Source: Turritopsis dohrnii
Lineage: Eukaryota; Cnidaria; Hydrozoa; Anthoathecata; Oceaniidae
Direction: 5' to 3'
Assembly: GCA_027922465.2 (NCBI GenBank)
Contig: BQMF02000579.1
Location: 62,001 to 126,000, forward strand
Length of the DNA stretch: 64,000 nucleotides
How positions within the stretch are numbered: the first letter of the stretch is position 1; each line of letters begins with the position of its first letter. The position numbers and the translations under genes are program-made. Below, one piece after another: positions 35,711 to 48,300 of the stretch. The notes below the pieces were generated by a model. It did no database searches. It was given only the letters and a program-made list of their open reading frames with translations, and was not told the origin of the DNA.

Positions 35711-35894
35711 GTTCTATACGTTCAAACAAAGTACAGCAATAATGATGGTAATACTTAAGTTAAGTTTTTTTTGTGGCGTGCCCTTTTAATTCTACTGGCT
35801 TTTGCAAGTACTACAAAACACTCACCCGGTTTTAAAATTATTAGAATGATAAATTTCAAGTTTTTTTGAATAGTTTTGAGAATTGAATATCCAT

Positions 35895-35985
35895 TGGACA
35901 AAAATCGCTATGATGAAGAGAATTTTTATTAAAATAGTGTGTATATTTCTATAGAAATGCACTCCTTCAAAGAGATTGTTCAACA
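35895..35985 (+). repeat. dispersed about 90-bp repeat, copy 2
   Basis: GAGAATTTTTATTAAAATAG with the palindrome ATTTCTATAGAAAT. It matches copies at 14245 and 54800. Confidence 0.7.
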
Positions 35986-35999
35986 TATTCGAGTTTAAA

Positions 36000-37375
36000 C
36001 AAGAAGCCGCTTGGCTTGAAGACTTCAGGACGTAACACAACGATGCATATTTAGTCTCAAAATACAACATTGCCGATTTGCCAAATTACGTTCAAATCTA
36101 ATAAAATGACTGGCAAATTCAAAATCAGCAACTTCTAATTGTGCGTTGTAGAAATTTTTATGAATATTGCAGAACTTTCCAAGTTTGATCCAAATTTGGC
36201 CCGAATTACCCATTTCTGGTCAAAGCTGACAAAATGACTGACAAATTCGTAATCAGCACCTTTCAAATGTGATCAGCGCAAAATTTCCTGAAAATTGAAG
36301 AACTTTCGATATTTGGTCCAAATTTGGCCTAAATTGGCCAGTTTTAGTCAAATCCCGCAATATCATTGTCAAATTCGAAATCAGCACATTTCAAATGTGA
36401 TCCGTCTAAAATTTCATGAAAATTGAAGAACTTTCGAAATTTGGTCCAAATTTGGCCTAAATTGCCCAATTTTAGTCAAACCTGGCAATATCATTGTCAA
36501 ATTCGAAATCAGCACCTTTCAAATGTGATCCGTGCAAAATTTCATGAAAATTGAAGAACTTTCGAAATTTGGTCCAAATTTGGCCTAAATTGGCGAATTT
36601 TAGTCAAACCTCACAAAATCATTGTCAAATTTGAAATCAGCACTTTTCAATTATGATCCGTGCAAAATCTCATGAAAATTGAAGAACTTTCGAAATTTGG
36701 TCCAAATTTGGCCTAAATTGGCGAATTTTAGTCAAACCTGGCAATATCTTTGTCAAATTCGAAATCAGCACCTTTCAAATGTGATCTGTGTATATTCTTA
36801 TGAAAATTGAAGAACTTTCGAAATTTGGTCCAAATTTGGCCTAAATTGGCGAATTTTAGTCAAACCTCACAAAATCATTGTCAAATTCGAAATCAGCACC
36901 TTTCAAATGTGATCCGTGCAAACTTTTGTAAAAATTGAAGAATTTTCGAAATTTGGCCTAAATTTGGCCTAAATTGCCCATTTTTAGTCAAACCTGACAA
37001 AATCATTGTCAAATTTGAAATCAGCACTTTTCTATTGTGATCCGTGCAAAATTTCATGAAAATTGAAGAACTTTCGAAATTTGGTTCAAATTTGGCCTAA
37101 ATTGGCCAATTTTAGTCAAACCTAGCAATATCATTGTCAAATTTGAAATCAGCACCTTTCAATTGTGATCTTTGCAAAATTTCCTGAAAATAGAAGAATT
37201 TTCGAAATTTGGTCCAAATTTGGCCTAAATTGCCCAATTTTAGTCAAACCTGGCAATATCATTGTCAAATTCGAAATCAGCACCTTTCAAATGTGATCCG
37301 TGCAATTTTTTGTGAAAATTGAAGAATTTTCGAAATTTGGTCCAAATTTGGCCTAATTTGCCCAATTTTGGGCAA
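36000..37375 (-). mobile_element. Helitron-like element (128-bp family) with about ten tandem units
   Basis: The minus-strand 3' hairpin AAGCC-AAGC-GGCTT is present near 36004-36017, but CTAG has become CTTG. The array has strict 128-bp spacing: the GAAG of each unit falls at 36297, 36425, 36553, 36681, 36809, 36937, 37065, 37193 and 37321. The 5' end differs from copies 1 and 2 and is not defined. Confidence 0.7.
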
Positions 37376-40300
37376 ATTAGACGTTGTTGAGCAGATATTT
37401 GAAGGACGTCCGTTATTGAGGTAATCGGATTTTGTTGGTTCGCAAAAGATTCGCTTTGTTTCCGAGATAAGGAGTGAAGCATTATCTCTCAAAAGAGAGT
37501 AACGATTTTATTTATTTATTGGTCAGCGCCGTAAGGTAGCTGATCTTTCATTTCCCCTTGTCTGTCAGTCCGTCTGTGTAAGATCGCAGTTGTTCACGCC
37601 CCAGATATACGCCCGTTGTTGCTAACTTTAAATTTTTCAGTTCAAAATGAGAAAGTTTCAAGCACGATGTTGATTTTTTAGAAAATATATCACTTTTGTG
37701 TGACGAAGTAAATAAAAGAGTTCTCTTCATTCGAATGATGCATGAATAAATTATTCGTTTAAATGCGCCATCTCCCCACCCTTTTTTTTAACGTAGTGCA
37801 TTCTGGGAGAGAAACGCTGCTAAAACTTGTCAATAAGAACCAAGAATTACATTATGGTTCCTCTAACAGTCGAATTAGATTTTACAGAGGCAAATATATA
37901 ACAACAGTATTAACCTATATTGAAGTGTATTGAATCAGGACATTAACAACCATGTATCCTAATTGGATGAGATAGAAATTATGGAAGAAAAGTCAGGTAA
38001 GTTGCATAGAGTATTTATCTAATGCCACTCAAATTATGTTTTCTTTTTCGCCTCAAAAACATATTATATATATTTAAAGATAAGATGTTAGCTAACATAC
38101 CTTGAGGGAAGACTAGGTAATTCTTACTGAATTATTCTATTTCATAGTGTTCTTAGCCATTTTAAGGTCATTTAATATAACTTTTTGTTCATTTAAAATT
38201 TCATGCTACAAAATTGAAGTGCTTAACAGTATACATATACAGTATACATACAGTTTAGTAATTATTTTTACGAACAATACAACCTCTTTTTTAAAACAGG
38301 TTTCGACATTTCTGTTTGTTGTCATCATTAGTAATAAAATTAAATTTCAAGTGAATCGTATATAAACAAGACGTTAATTTTGTAATAGCCTTAATTTCAG
38401 GTTGAGGTTATTATACTAGAAATTAAACATAAAAGCACAAACAGAAACAATAATTTCTTGAAGCCTGTTAATTACAGGATATTTTTGCAATTCTGCAATG
38501 AAATCGCAAGCCCCGCTAATAAGCTTTTTCTCATCGTTAAAGCAAATGTTTTCCAAATTATACACATAAAGGGGAAGTGGATTGTACTGCAGACCACAGA
38601 ATGATGAAATATATGGAAATTATGGGCCCCGAAACAAGAAGACAATATTTTACTTTCCAATCTATCTATTACATCATTATTACATCACTATGAATTCAGA
38701 ACTTTTTTCTTTCTTGTACAGGTAGAAATTGAGAAAGATTCTTCAGATTCTATATAGGAACAGTTTTGATATTCTAGATAATGAAAGTGGTGATGAGTAA
38801 AGATGAAAAAATTTGTCTTTGAGTCGCACAAGTTTCTTCCGCAAATTCTGAGATTTTTGTCAAATTTGCAACAATTTGATAAAAATCAAAAAATTATATG
38901 GATTTTCATGAACTGAATTTTACATAAGGGATGATAAATATAGTTTTATTGACTATTATTGACTCACCCACCACCATGAAATAGAGAAATTCAGTAACTA
39001 TTTTTCCTTCAGGTATGATATAAGAGTTAAAACTATGATGCTGTAATTCAATGTTCTATAAGGTCTGCTGTTAAATGAGATTAATTAGAATTAATTGGTG
39101 CGTTGTACAATTATTTAACTTTTTACACTTTTCTTTTTAGTAATCAGAAACTGCTTGGTATTAGATCTTCATTTTCCCTCATCTGGGGACCACTTAATTG
39201 GTAGAAAAAGGTTTCACCTGCGTGATTAACCAAACACAATAGCCTTTAAGAACGTAAAGCTGAAAAGTCCAACTTGTAAAATTCAAATTTAAAGCTTAAA
39301 TAAAATCGACTAAATTATCAAAGTTGTTGTAGTTCTATATTGCTTTCTATATTGTTTATATGCTGTCACAAAAATCTTCCGACTAATAAGGAAAAGGATT
39401 TAGTTGATTGCTGTGGAAGCGCAAGGTTTTCTCTTATAACGTTTACCTTGATACTCAGTTAAGACAACTTCCGTTCGATGAATCTATTAGAAAAAATTGC
39501 GCATGTAATACGTTATTCGCCTCATAGAAATTGGCGTTTTTGGTCTCGATGTCAGAGGTAATGATCTGTGAAAAAACTCAGACCAGGCTTCTCGGTTAAT
39601 ATTCATTCGACGATTTACTCCTTTGTGAAAATACTACAGGGACCCTTTTTATCACGAGAGGTTTTTTAAATATTTCTTTGCCTTGGGCGACTGGATTTAC
39701 ATTTTCGATTCGCATTTCACCAACCGAATACGGGCTTCCCAGATACTAATCAAACTGTATTTTAGCTCGTTTCTTTAGCAAAGTGATTGTGATCTTTGAG
39801 CATAAAGTTCGCGCTGACCTTAAGGCTTATGGGCCTCTTGTTTAGTATTGCTTTATATGACTGGCCACACTCAGTTGCTTTTGCTATCTGTTTTCTAGGT
39901 AGGGTCACCTACTTCACAAGCAGCTACTTTAATCTTTTCATCATGTATTTGCATTCAGTTTTTTTTCTTCATATTTTTTTCGACATTTGGTGTTTTTCGG
40001 CATTGAATCTGTAACATGTTAAAGAGTTGATACAGTTTCATCTGAAACTTATACAAGATTTACAGTTTTATTTGAATCTGATAATACAGAAGTGTTAGTC
40101 AGGGGCCAGATGTCGGTATTTGGGGTTCCGTGTCCTACCAGAAGTGTTTGGTAAATTTGGAACTGAAAATCAGTTTCAACTTTTCTATTACTATTTGTAA
40201 CTCAAGTTAGAAACATGGAGCGTACGACGATAATCTTTATTTTACTTTTTTTGTGTTCTACTATTTTATTTGAGTGCTTCTTGTCGAAAGGTGGATAATC

Positions 40301-42382
40301 CGGAATAAAGAATGTCATTGAATGTTTCCATGTTAGAAGGAGTATTGTTCTCATTATCTTGAATAGCAGAATTTATAATGTATTTAACATTGATAAACGA
40401 TATTAAGGACAGTATTTTAACTAATCCCAAAGCCATTAATTAACACACAAGTAAGCAAGTACCAAAATACATTGTGGGAATTGAGGTATGTATTGATGTT
40501 TGAATTATGGAAAGGGCAATTCTCTTCCTTGGTCATTTATATAAATTTTCATGCAGTCGTATCTGCATGTAACTACGCACTAGCTTCCGACTATTTTGAA
40601 AAATAATCAATCCATGTGAGTTTTTACCCATTAACTTCTGGTAAATTGTAACTACCTAAATTTGCATCTCAAGTCGCATCTCAGGCAACAGGCCCGAGAA
40701 TAGAACAGGCACAAATAAATTGGAATTGGGTCGAATTAAAGAATAAAAAGGAGCACTTAATGTTTTAGCACTTCTGCAATATCAACATATCAACAGTTGT
40801 GCCAAGTAAAATATCGTCTTGGTGTGACGCCATTGCTTTATTTTGATAACTAGGCATTGATACGGTGTATAAACGCAAATTCTGGAAATGCTTATTGTAA
40901 GAGCAGATTATAACTCCAGTGCGGTTATAAAAACAACAAGACGACCAGGTGGTCGAAAGATTTCGCTTATGTTTTTTTAAGAATAGCGACCTATAAATAA
41001 CGCCATTCTTGAGGATTCATTGGGTTGCAGAGCAGAGCGGAATTTATAATAAACCCGTCTCCATAGTGATACGTGTTTTCGTGTTTTTTTAAATCATCAA
41101 ATTGGGATCCATACAATAATATATGGTTCTTCTCCCTAGAACATAAATTTCAAATAAAAATATCAAAATATTGTTAAATATTATTATTATTAAATAACTT
41201 GATAAAATGTGTAAGGGGGAGAAAAAAAAGGAAAGAAAAGTGAGCCAGTGCACGAGACTATGGAGAAAACCTCCCTGTTTCTGAGCCTAGTTGCCCTACT
41301 GATACATTTTGTTAAAAAGATTTGCTAGTGTAAGCATAGAAATAAAAAAAGTTTTATTGTGTAAACCTAACTTTATTAATAAACACATCACAATTGAAAC
41401 AAAAGAAATATACTTGTATGAGCTGTAACCATGAATTTTTTTTAAAAAATGATTTTATAAGAAAAACGTGAACCAAAAAAGATAAGAAAAAAAGATTTGT
41501 TCGAAAAAATTTTAAAAAACGAAAATCTATCCAAAATACTTAAACAAAATAAACAAATCAAATAACAAACAAATAGTTTGTTTGAAATAGACGGTTTGAA
41601 GTTAGAGTTAAAAATTAAAACTGCTTGTAAAACTTCTTCTTCACTGCAGTTGATCTTCGAAGGATATCAACATCAAAAGCGTCACTAAAGTTTACTTAAT
41701 TTAAATTTCACAGTGGTACTTCGAATCAAAAAAGTAATTGAAACCCTTCTTTTTGTTTTTCCTTTAGGGAAAGATCCTTTTTTGTGACTTTGTGGAAAAT
41801 ACACTTTATAGCTCACGAAATATACGAAAACATATCGTGGTCATGAGAGCAAGGATAAAAAGAAATAGAAATAAAAAAATTTTAAGTTAGTAAGTGCGAT
41901 ACTAAAAAACCTTCGCCGTACATAGATTAGATAGATAGAACGCCGCCGAAACCAATATCTTTCGCTTAGCGAAATCTAATAATTAGGCGGAACCGAGCCG
42001 AAAACCACCCTTTGTAACATATTTAGTCATCATCGGGTTAGCATCAAGTGTATCTTTTACGGATGAACTATACTTAGCAAATGACCTCATCCAAGGCATG
42101 TGATTCGAGAAGCATACTGCGTAAGTGAGGCCAAGGAACTACTACTTTTACCAATTATAAAATGTAAATTCTCATGTCGTTTTAACATTTCTGTGGGAAG
42201 GCTTATGTAATTCTGAATGATATTTCTTCGGAGATTATAACATCAACTTGGAATCACATGTAGATATTCCTGAAAAATAAAGAATTTTCTCCTTAGACAC
42301 TACACTAGTAAATTTTTAAGCAACAGTACTACAAGGATCGTGGATAAATTAGCAACATGAAATTTTGAAATGATGCAACACT
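37376..42382. other. about 5 kb without a recognised gene
   Basis: AT-rich, with no domain-bearing frame. An ATG with five codons followed by a strong donor (CAG|GTAAGTTGC) is at 37981-37997. It could start a non-coding or unknown transcript. Acceptor-like sites at about 38299, 38400 and 38721 all lead to early stops. Confidence 0.35.
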
Positions 42383-42419
42383 CACTGCGTGAAATATGCT
42401 TGAATCCGAGGGATACAGT

Positions 42420-42565
42420 TTTGTATTCTAATTTTGAATACGGAAAACAACGGGTGAATACGATTAATTCAAAAATACGGATGGATATTTCACCGTACAG
42501 AAATACGACCGTTGGTATACTTATTTATTGAAATACGGGATATCGAACGTTTTTTATGCAAATAC
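42420..42565 (+). repeat. left subterminal AATACGG array of the CACTA element
   Basis: About six AATACG or AATACAG motifs in 145 bp, mirroring the right end. Confidence 0.7.
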
Positions 42566-43319
42566 AGTAAGGTTATCTGCGTATATGTGCAAACATTTTC
42601 CGTATTCTTGGAAGGAAAGGTTTATCAGATTTCAAATTTTTTTTAAAAGAAAATTCTGCATTTTTGTACCGTTACTGAATTAACACAACCTAGAGATTAT
42701 TGGCCCAGTCAGATTGAAGAAAACTCATCCGTCAAGAAATTTCCTGGCTATTGGATATCCATCTTCATATAGCCGCGATACAAAAATTAAAAGAAACTAG
42801 GTGTAGTTTTTAATTTTCAATTTTATCCTGCAAAGCAAATTATCCAACATCCAACGAATTAAAGGTGGCTGACGTCAATTGTAAAATTTGAACAAGTTTT
42901 AAGGAAAAAACTCGTGGGCCGTGGAAAGTAGGGAATGAATTTTCAAAAGTTTTCTATGACAGTGCAAAAAAGCTAAGTATCTAACTTCATCATTACTGAA
43001 ACATCTTTTAAATTGTGACAAGCTACAAGCATGGGATTGAATAAACACAAAAAAAGTCGTTGTAATCCATTGTTGACAAGTTATATTTACAAAAATAACG
43101 ACTAAATTTTTGGAAAATGGATCTCGAAAACTTCAATTGCTTCGTTATAGATCAATCGAAACTAAATACAAGAGTTCATTAGCACATCGATAGAAAAAAC
43201 TATTAACTTTCACATGGTGTCACCGGCCGAAATGACGTATGATTTAACAGTAATGAAAGCAGAAAACGTTATAAGACGAATAAAGCATTTTTTGTCAGAA
43301 AAGTAAAACGAAAGGAAAC

Positions 43320-43403
43320 TTGAGTGTCAGACACGCCCTCATAAAAGGCAGTCAGTTCACTGGCTCCAACCACCTGTAGTGTCAAGCCAGATAGCAACAC
43401 TCA
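43320..43403 (+). repeat. 84-bp repeat, copy 1 (downstream of the kinase)
   Basis: Begins TTGAGTGTCAGACACGCCC and ends ATAGCAACACTCA. The first and last 7 bases (TGAGTGT/ACACTCA) are complementary, as are inner CTGGCT and AGCCAG. Confidence 0.9.
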
Positions 43404-43532
43404 TTGTTTCACTTAGATTTTCAAAAGATTCGAAACACAGAGTGAAATAAACCAACAATAAAAACAAACAACGAACAATAAATTATCAAATAAACAGCGC
43501 GTTTCATAAACTATTGCTAGTATGTTAACAAT

Positions 43533-44573
43533 CTAAAGCTTACTGAGTTGAAGTAAAATCGTCCCTAGTTCAGGACGATCATTAGGAGAGTTACTTGTCA
43601 TTTTACTAGCAATCATGCCTAATTTATCTGATTTTGTATAATCAGCGATCTTTTGAAAGCAATATCCCAGGGAAAAAGTGTCACTTTTACAACTTGTCAA
43701 GGAACCAGGAATATTTCTTAATTCGTAAGCAAGATGCCTATGAATGGAGTTGTATCTTTGATGCTTTGAGCTTCCATGTTTAATGGAATAAATTACTGGG
43801 TCATCTATCAACGTTACTTTCCCGAAGTCAATCATTTTAACATAACACATATTTCTCACCAGTATGTTTCCCGGATGTAAATCGTTATGAAGGAAACCTG
43901 CCTGATGCAAATGATGAAGCGCTCGACAGAGATCACTACAAATGTTGACAAAATTCTTCAACTCAAGCTGTCGACTGATAATGTCCCGAAGAGAAGGAGC
44001 CGAAACGTCATCACCAATAAATTCAAAAACAAGTTTGTTCGGTTCAATCATTCCAAATAAATACGGAAAGCTTGGGTGTCCAGACAGTTCATGTGATATC
44101 ATTGCCTCTGCCAAGATATCTGTGGTAGACATTTTTGCTGACAAACATTTAACAGCTACGTTCTGCTTAATGCTAGACAGATATCCTGACATTACTGTCC
44201 CATATTCCCCTGACCCTAGCTCTTCGTTTCTTAACATCAAATCATTTCTCCTAAACTTAATTATTTTATGTTTTAATTTTTGTACTATATTATAAGATTT
44301 GTTTTGGTGTAACTTTATAATAGATGCCGAGAAGTTGATTGGTCCTGCAGGAGTTTTTGAAATTGTTTTGTTAGTTTGCTTTACAGTTTTCTTCAGTAAG
44401 AAGTTTTCTTTCTCCAGCCTCATCACTTTAGCCTCTAATTCACATTTAGTTTGTTTTTCCTTCTCTTGTAATTCAGACTTCTTTTTCTTAATTGCTTCCT
44501 TTTTCTTTTTATTTCTACGCTTTCGGGCTTCTTTTGATCGTAAATGCTTCGTTGCACAGGTAGCTTCTTCCAT
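43533..44573 (-). CDS. intronless protein kinase with basic coiled-coil N-terminus, transposon cargo
   Basis: A single 346-codon frame. Residues about 10-75 are very basic, then heptad-rich (RRNKKKK, LEKENFLL), resembling a bZIP-type basic region plus coil, though no canonical DNA-contact motif is certain. The kinase domain starts near residue 115. Visible motifs are the Gly loop GSGEYGTV, VAVK lysine, catalytic loop HNDLHPGN (HRD with Asn for Arg, catalytic Asp and Asn kept), DFG, and a C-lobe with SDTFSLG. All key residues for ATP binding and transfer are present, so activity is plausible. Lack of the HRD arginine means activation-loop phosphorylation is probably not needed. It lies between the left CACTA end and the transposase, flanked by 84-bp repeats, so it most likely moves with the element. 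Substrate unknown. Confidence 0.8.
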   Translation of the reverse strand: MEEATCATKHLRSKEARKRRNKKKKEAIKKKKSELQEKEKQTKCELEAKVMRLEKENFLLKKTVKQTNKTISKTPAGPINFSASIIKLHQNKSYNIVQKLKHKIIKFRRNDLMLRNEELGSGEYGTVMSGYLSSIKQNVAVKCLSAKMSTTDILAEAMISHELSGHPSFPYLFGMIEPNKLVFEFIGDDVSAPSLRDIISRQLELKNFVNICSDLCRALHHLHQAGFLHNDLHPGNILVRNMCYVKMIDFGKVTLIDDPVIYSIKHGSSKHQRYNSIHRHLAYELRNIPGSLTSCKSDTFSLGYCFQKIADYTKSDKLGMIASKMTSNSPNDRPELGTILLQLSKL

Positions 44574-44667
44574 AACGTTACAGCTTTTAATAAAACAATC
44601 TAAAAAATATAGTTACAGCAAATCCTTCAATTTTATTTGATTTTGAAGTAATATAGTGAAATCAAAC

Positions 44668-44751
44668 TTGAGTGTCAGACACGCCCTCTTAAAAGGCAGT
44701 CAATTCACTGGCTCCAACCACCTGAAGTGTCAAGCCAGATAGCAACACTCA
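44668..44751 (+). repeat. 84-bp repeat, copy 2
   Basis: Upstream of the kinase start (44573) and exactly 84 bp long. It and copies 3-4 recur every 156-157 bp with shared spacers. Confidence 0.9.
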
Positions 44752-44823
44752 TAGTTTGATTCAATTTACATTAAAAAAGTTAAAAGTCAAAAAAGTGAAG
44801 CAAAAAGAATGAAAAAAGTAAAC

Positions 44824-44907
44824 TTGAGTGTCAGACACGCCCTCTTAAAAGGCAGTCAGTTCACTGACTCCAACCACCTGAAGTGTCAAGCCAGATAGCA
44901 ACACTCA
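44824..44907 (+). repeat. 84-bp repeat, copy 3
   Basis: As copy 2, with CTGACT in place of CTGGCT. The spacer between copies 3 and 4 nearly repeats the one between copies 2 and 3. Confidence 0.9.
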
Positions 44908-44980
44908 TAGTTTGATTCAATTTACATTAAAAAAAGTTAAAAGTCAAAAAAGTGAAGCAAAAAGAATGAAAAAAGTAAAC

Positions 44981-45064
44981 TTGAGTGTCAGACACGCCAT
45001 CTTAAAAGGCAGTCAGTTCACTGACTCCAACCACCTGAAGTGTCAAGCCAGATAGAAACACTCA
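44981..45064 (+). repeat. 84-bp repeat, copy 4
   Basis: As copy 3, with a few substitutions and the same length. It is the last copy before the transposase 3' end at 45308. Confidence 0.9.
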
Positions 45065-45307
45065 TAGTTCAAACTTAATTTTTAAGTTAAAGAATGATCA
45101 TAGGTAACAAAACAGTGCCACATAAACAATAAAACACTAAAACTTTAGCATATTATATACATGTACTACCATAACTTGATATTGAAAGATAAACAAAAGA
45201 ATGGTAACGAAGTCATTAATTCTAAAAATCTATAAAACTGTTATTAAAAACTTATTTCTATATCATCAAATGGGTAAACTGGATTAAATCATTTATTTCC
45301 TACACTC

Positions 45308-48300
45308 TTAAACAATTGACTTGGATGGTAAAGGAATAACCACATTCACCACATCTGAAAATCTGATTGTTCCTACTTGTTTTATCGTTACTTCTTCTTT
45401 GCAGCAAACATATCTTCCAACAACAAACTTTAACGGTATGAAACAAGATTGTTCGTACTCAGTTGACCAAAGTTTGAGGTGATTATTAATGCCAAACAAG
45501 TTTTTATGCTCGCAGGGCTTCAGCCAAATACAATTAGCAACCATATGTGGGATAAACAACTCTTTTCCATTCTCTTCCCTTACAATTATTACTTCAAGTA
45601 ATTCCGAAATTATAGCTGGTCGTTTTTCCATAGTCTCAAAGTCATTGATGGTACTTCCGGGGTGACGTGCAATTACTAAACTGTATGGTAAATTCTTGCC
45701 TCTGTATTTATTTGTTGCCAATGTTTCATTCAATAACTCAACACGGCTCAATTTTTTGACAAATTGAGTAACCCTGACAGGACAACCATACAATTTTTGA
45801 AACATAGCAGTAATTTCATTGAAATGTTCTTGTTCCAGAGTGCATTTTCGAACCATAGACAAGTTTACTTCACATCTGAACTCCAAGTCAATGCCACATA
45901 CTTTCTTTCGATTATTTAGGTCAATCATCTGTCTTGCTTTTTCATGCTCGTTTTCAAAAGTACTTAAACCCTCATCTGGACAATCAGCAATTATAGTAAG
46001 CTGACTACCAGATACAAACTTTCTCATTATCTGAATCGATATAGCGTGGTTATTTGTATGGTATCTTCCTAGTGTTCCATTGTAACGTTCAAAGCTGAAA
46101 CACCAAAATCCATACACTGGCCCATAATCCAAAATACATTGTTTTAAATGCAGAGCCAGATGCATATTCGGTACACAATGTTCTTTTCCATATTTTGTTT
46201 TGAACAAATTGCAAAACATTTTCATTAAGCCATGTGCTTTCTCTGCTTGCTCTGCAGTGATTGCCCGGGTGCAGAATAGGGTACACGCATTTACGAAAAC
46301 ACTCCATATATTTAAATCATGAGGATTCAATATAGTACGAAGACAAAACATTGAGTAAACCAAAGTCCAGTGTTTCCACTCATCTGCCTTCATAGTCTTG
46401 TAAGATTTAGATATTCTGCGAGCCAACCTGCCGACATCTGATGGCATAGTTATCATTTCCATTCTTTTATCTATAGCAAGCAACTTCTGATCAGTCAATA
46501 GGCCCAATTCCATCCACACCATGAAAGTATGTTTAGCAATACCTATTTATATGAAACAAAATTATCTCAATAATACTCAACTTATACTTTACTAATCCAG
46601 GTAAGGAAATATTCATTTGCATAAGCAAATAACATGCCATTTACAAACTTTTTGTCTTAATTAAAAGTTAATCACTCTAATTTGAAAAAGGGTTAATCTA
46701 AATTGGATGTTTTTGATGCTATGTTGACAACATGCATTAGAATCAATTTATTCCTGTTTAAAATCAACCAATAAAGGAGAGGAAATCAGCTATTGATTTT
46801 GCCAGGGTTAAGAACACTCTACTTGGGAAAAAAATATACAGCAGTAACATAGTAATTGGGAAAATATGAAAGAAATTATTTACCAAGCATCAAGTTATGC
46901 ATCGGATCGACAAGATGCATACGAACAGGATCAAAGTAAGATAAGCGAAACAATTCACTGTATCGCACACCATGGTGAAATTCAATTTCATCTCTCGACT
47001 TTTTGTTCAAACTTTGTAACCATTGTTCACCTAGTCGTTTATGAGATTTGCCGATTCTCACTGGCCACTCTTCAGTTTGATAACCTGAATAGTCAGGTTT
47101 GTTACTTTCATCTCGAGGAAATGACTTTAAGCACTTGCTACAACCTAAATTTTAAAACAAAAAGAAAAACTAACAAAAACAAATAAAGGACAAATAGATT
47201 TTTGATTTTTGATTCTTTGTAAGCAAACAATAACCTTCCACTATAAAAAAAAACAATCTTATTGTTTCTTGAGAATCCAAATTTACCTTTGTTTGCATTG
47301 TGCGCCATGAAGCCACCACATTTCCTTGTTGCTGGGATGTCACTGGAAGTAGCAATCAAAGCAACTTTGTAAACAGCTGAGGATCCATGTTCATTAAAAA
47401 TAATTCCATTCCATAAATTCTCCAATTCATCTACTAGAGGTCGCAGAAAGCTATTTATTGTTAAAGTTGGTTCCTTGGGTCCTGGTATAACTCCTAAAGT
47501 TATGGCATTTTCCCATTTGAATCGATGACTCCGAGGAAGATTCAACAATACAAGATAAATGACACCAAGAGAATATTCTGTTCTTTTAAATGGATTGAAC
47601 CAGTCCACATTCAACATCAGACCAAGGTTTCTTTTATCTTGAAAAAAAGGAAATCCATCATTGTCCTTGAAAGATTTGAAACACTCTCCATCACAAACAT
47701 CAGTCATTGCAGTGGTGTTAAACTCTCCAATTGGACCTTTGTGCAGAAGCTGCTTGAAGCCAGGACGAAGAAGCATTTGTTCAAGGGTTACTTGAATACT
47801 GCGAGCACAATAAACTTTGTAAGGATAAAGAAAAGTCTTTGTGCCACTTGAATTCAACACAGTTTTCATCAAAAGCGTGTTGCATGGTTTTCTGAATCGT
47901 TGCTGTGTATGCAATGGGAATTCGACTTTGTGACAGCGTTTGGAAATAGTTTTCCCTAAACACAAAGTAATAACCATTCATTGTGGTATAATAGTTACTG
48001 ATTGCACTATTGAAACCAAATTGCTTCAGTCCAACTCATAGTTACAGGGAAGAAAATGTTAAAAGAACAATTAAATTAGAATTTAAGATTGAGAATTAGA
48101 TCTTCAAAATTGTGACGTATGTGAAATAGCGTTTTTGACATAATTCATATTTGCCATTTTCTGGATACTACTTTAATCCGAGAAACTTCCGCGAGGTCAA
48201 AAATTTGTGAAATGCTTTGGATAAACTTTCGCGAATTGAAAAATACACAAAATTTCACGAGATAAACTTTCGCGTGAAGGAATTTTTTGAAATAATTTAG

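Noticed and set aside
37981..37997. ATG followed by five codons and a strong donor
   Set aside because: All nearby acceptors give immediate stops; could start a non-coding RNA but there is no support.
44668..44751. Hammerhead or twister ribozyme in the 84-bp repeat
   Set aside because: I cannot find the hammerhead core (CTGATGA and GAAA) or a convincing twister core; left as an open structured-RNA question.
43320..45064. CRISPR-like array (regular 84-bp repeats)
   Set aside because: Repeats are long, spacers are repeated rather than unique, and the genome is eukaryotic.
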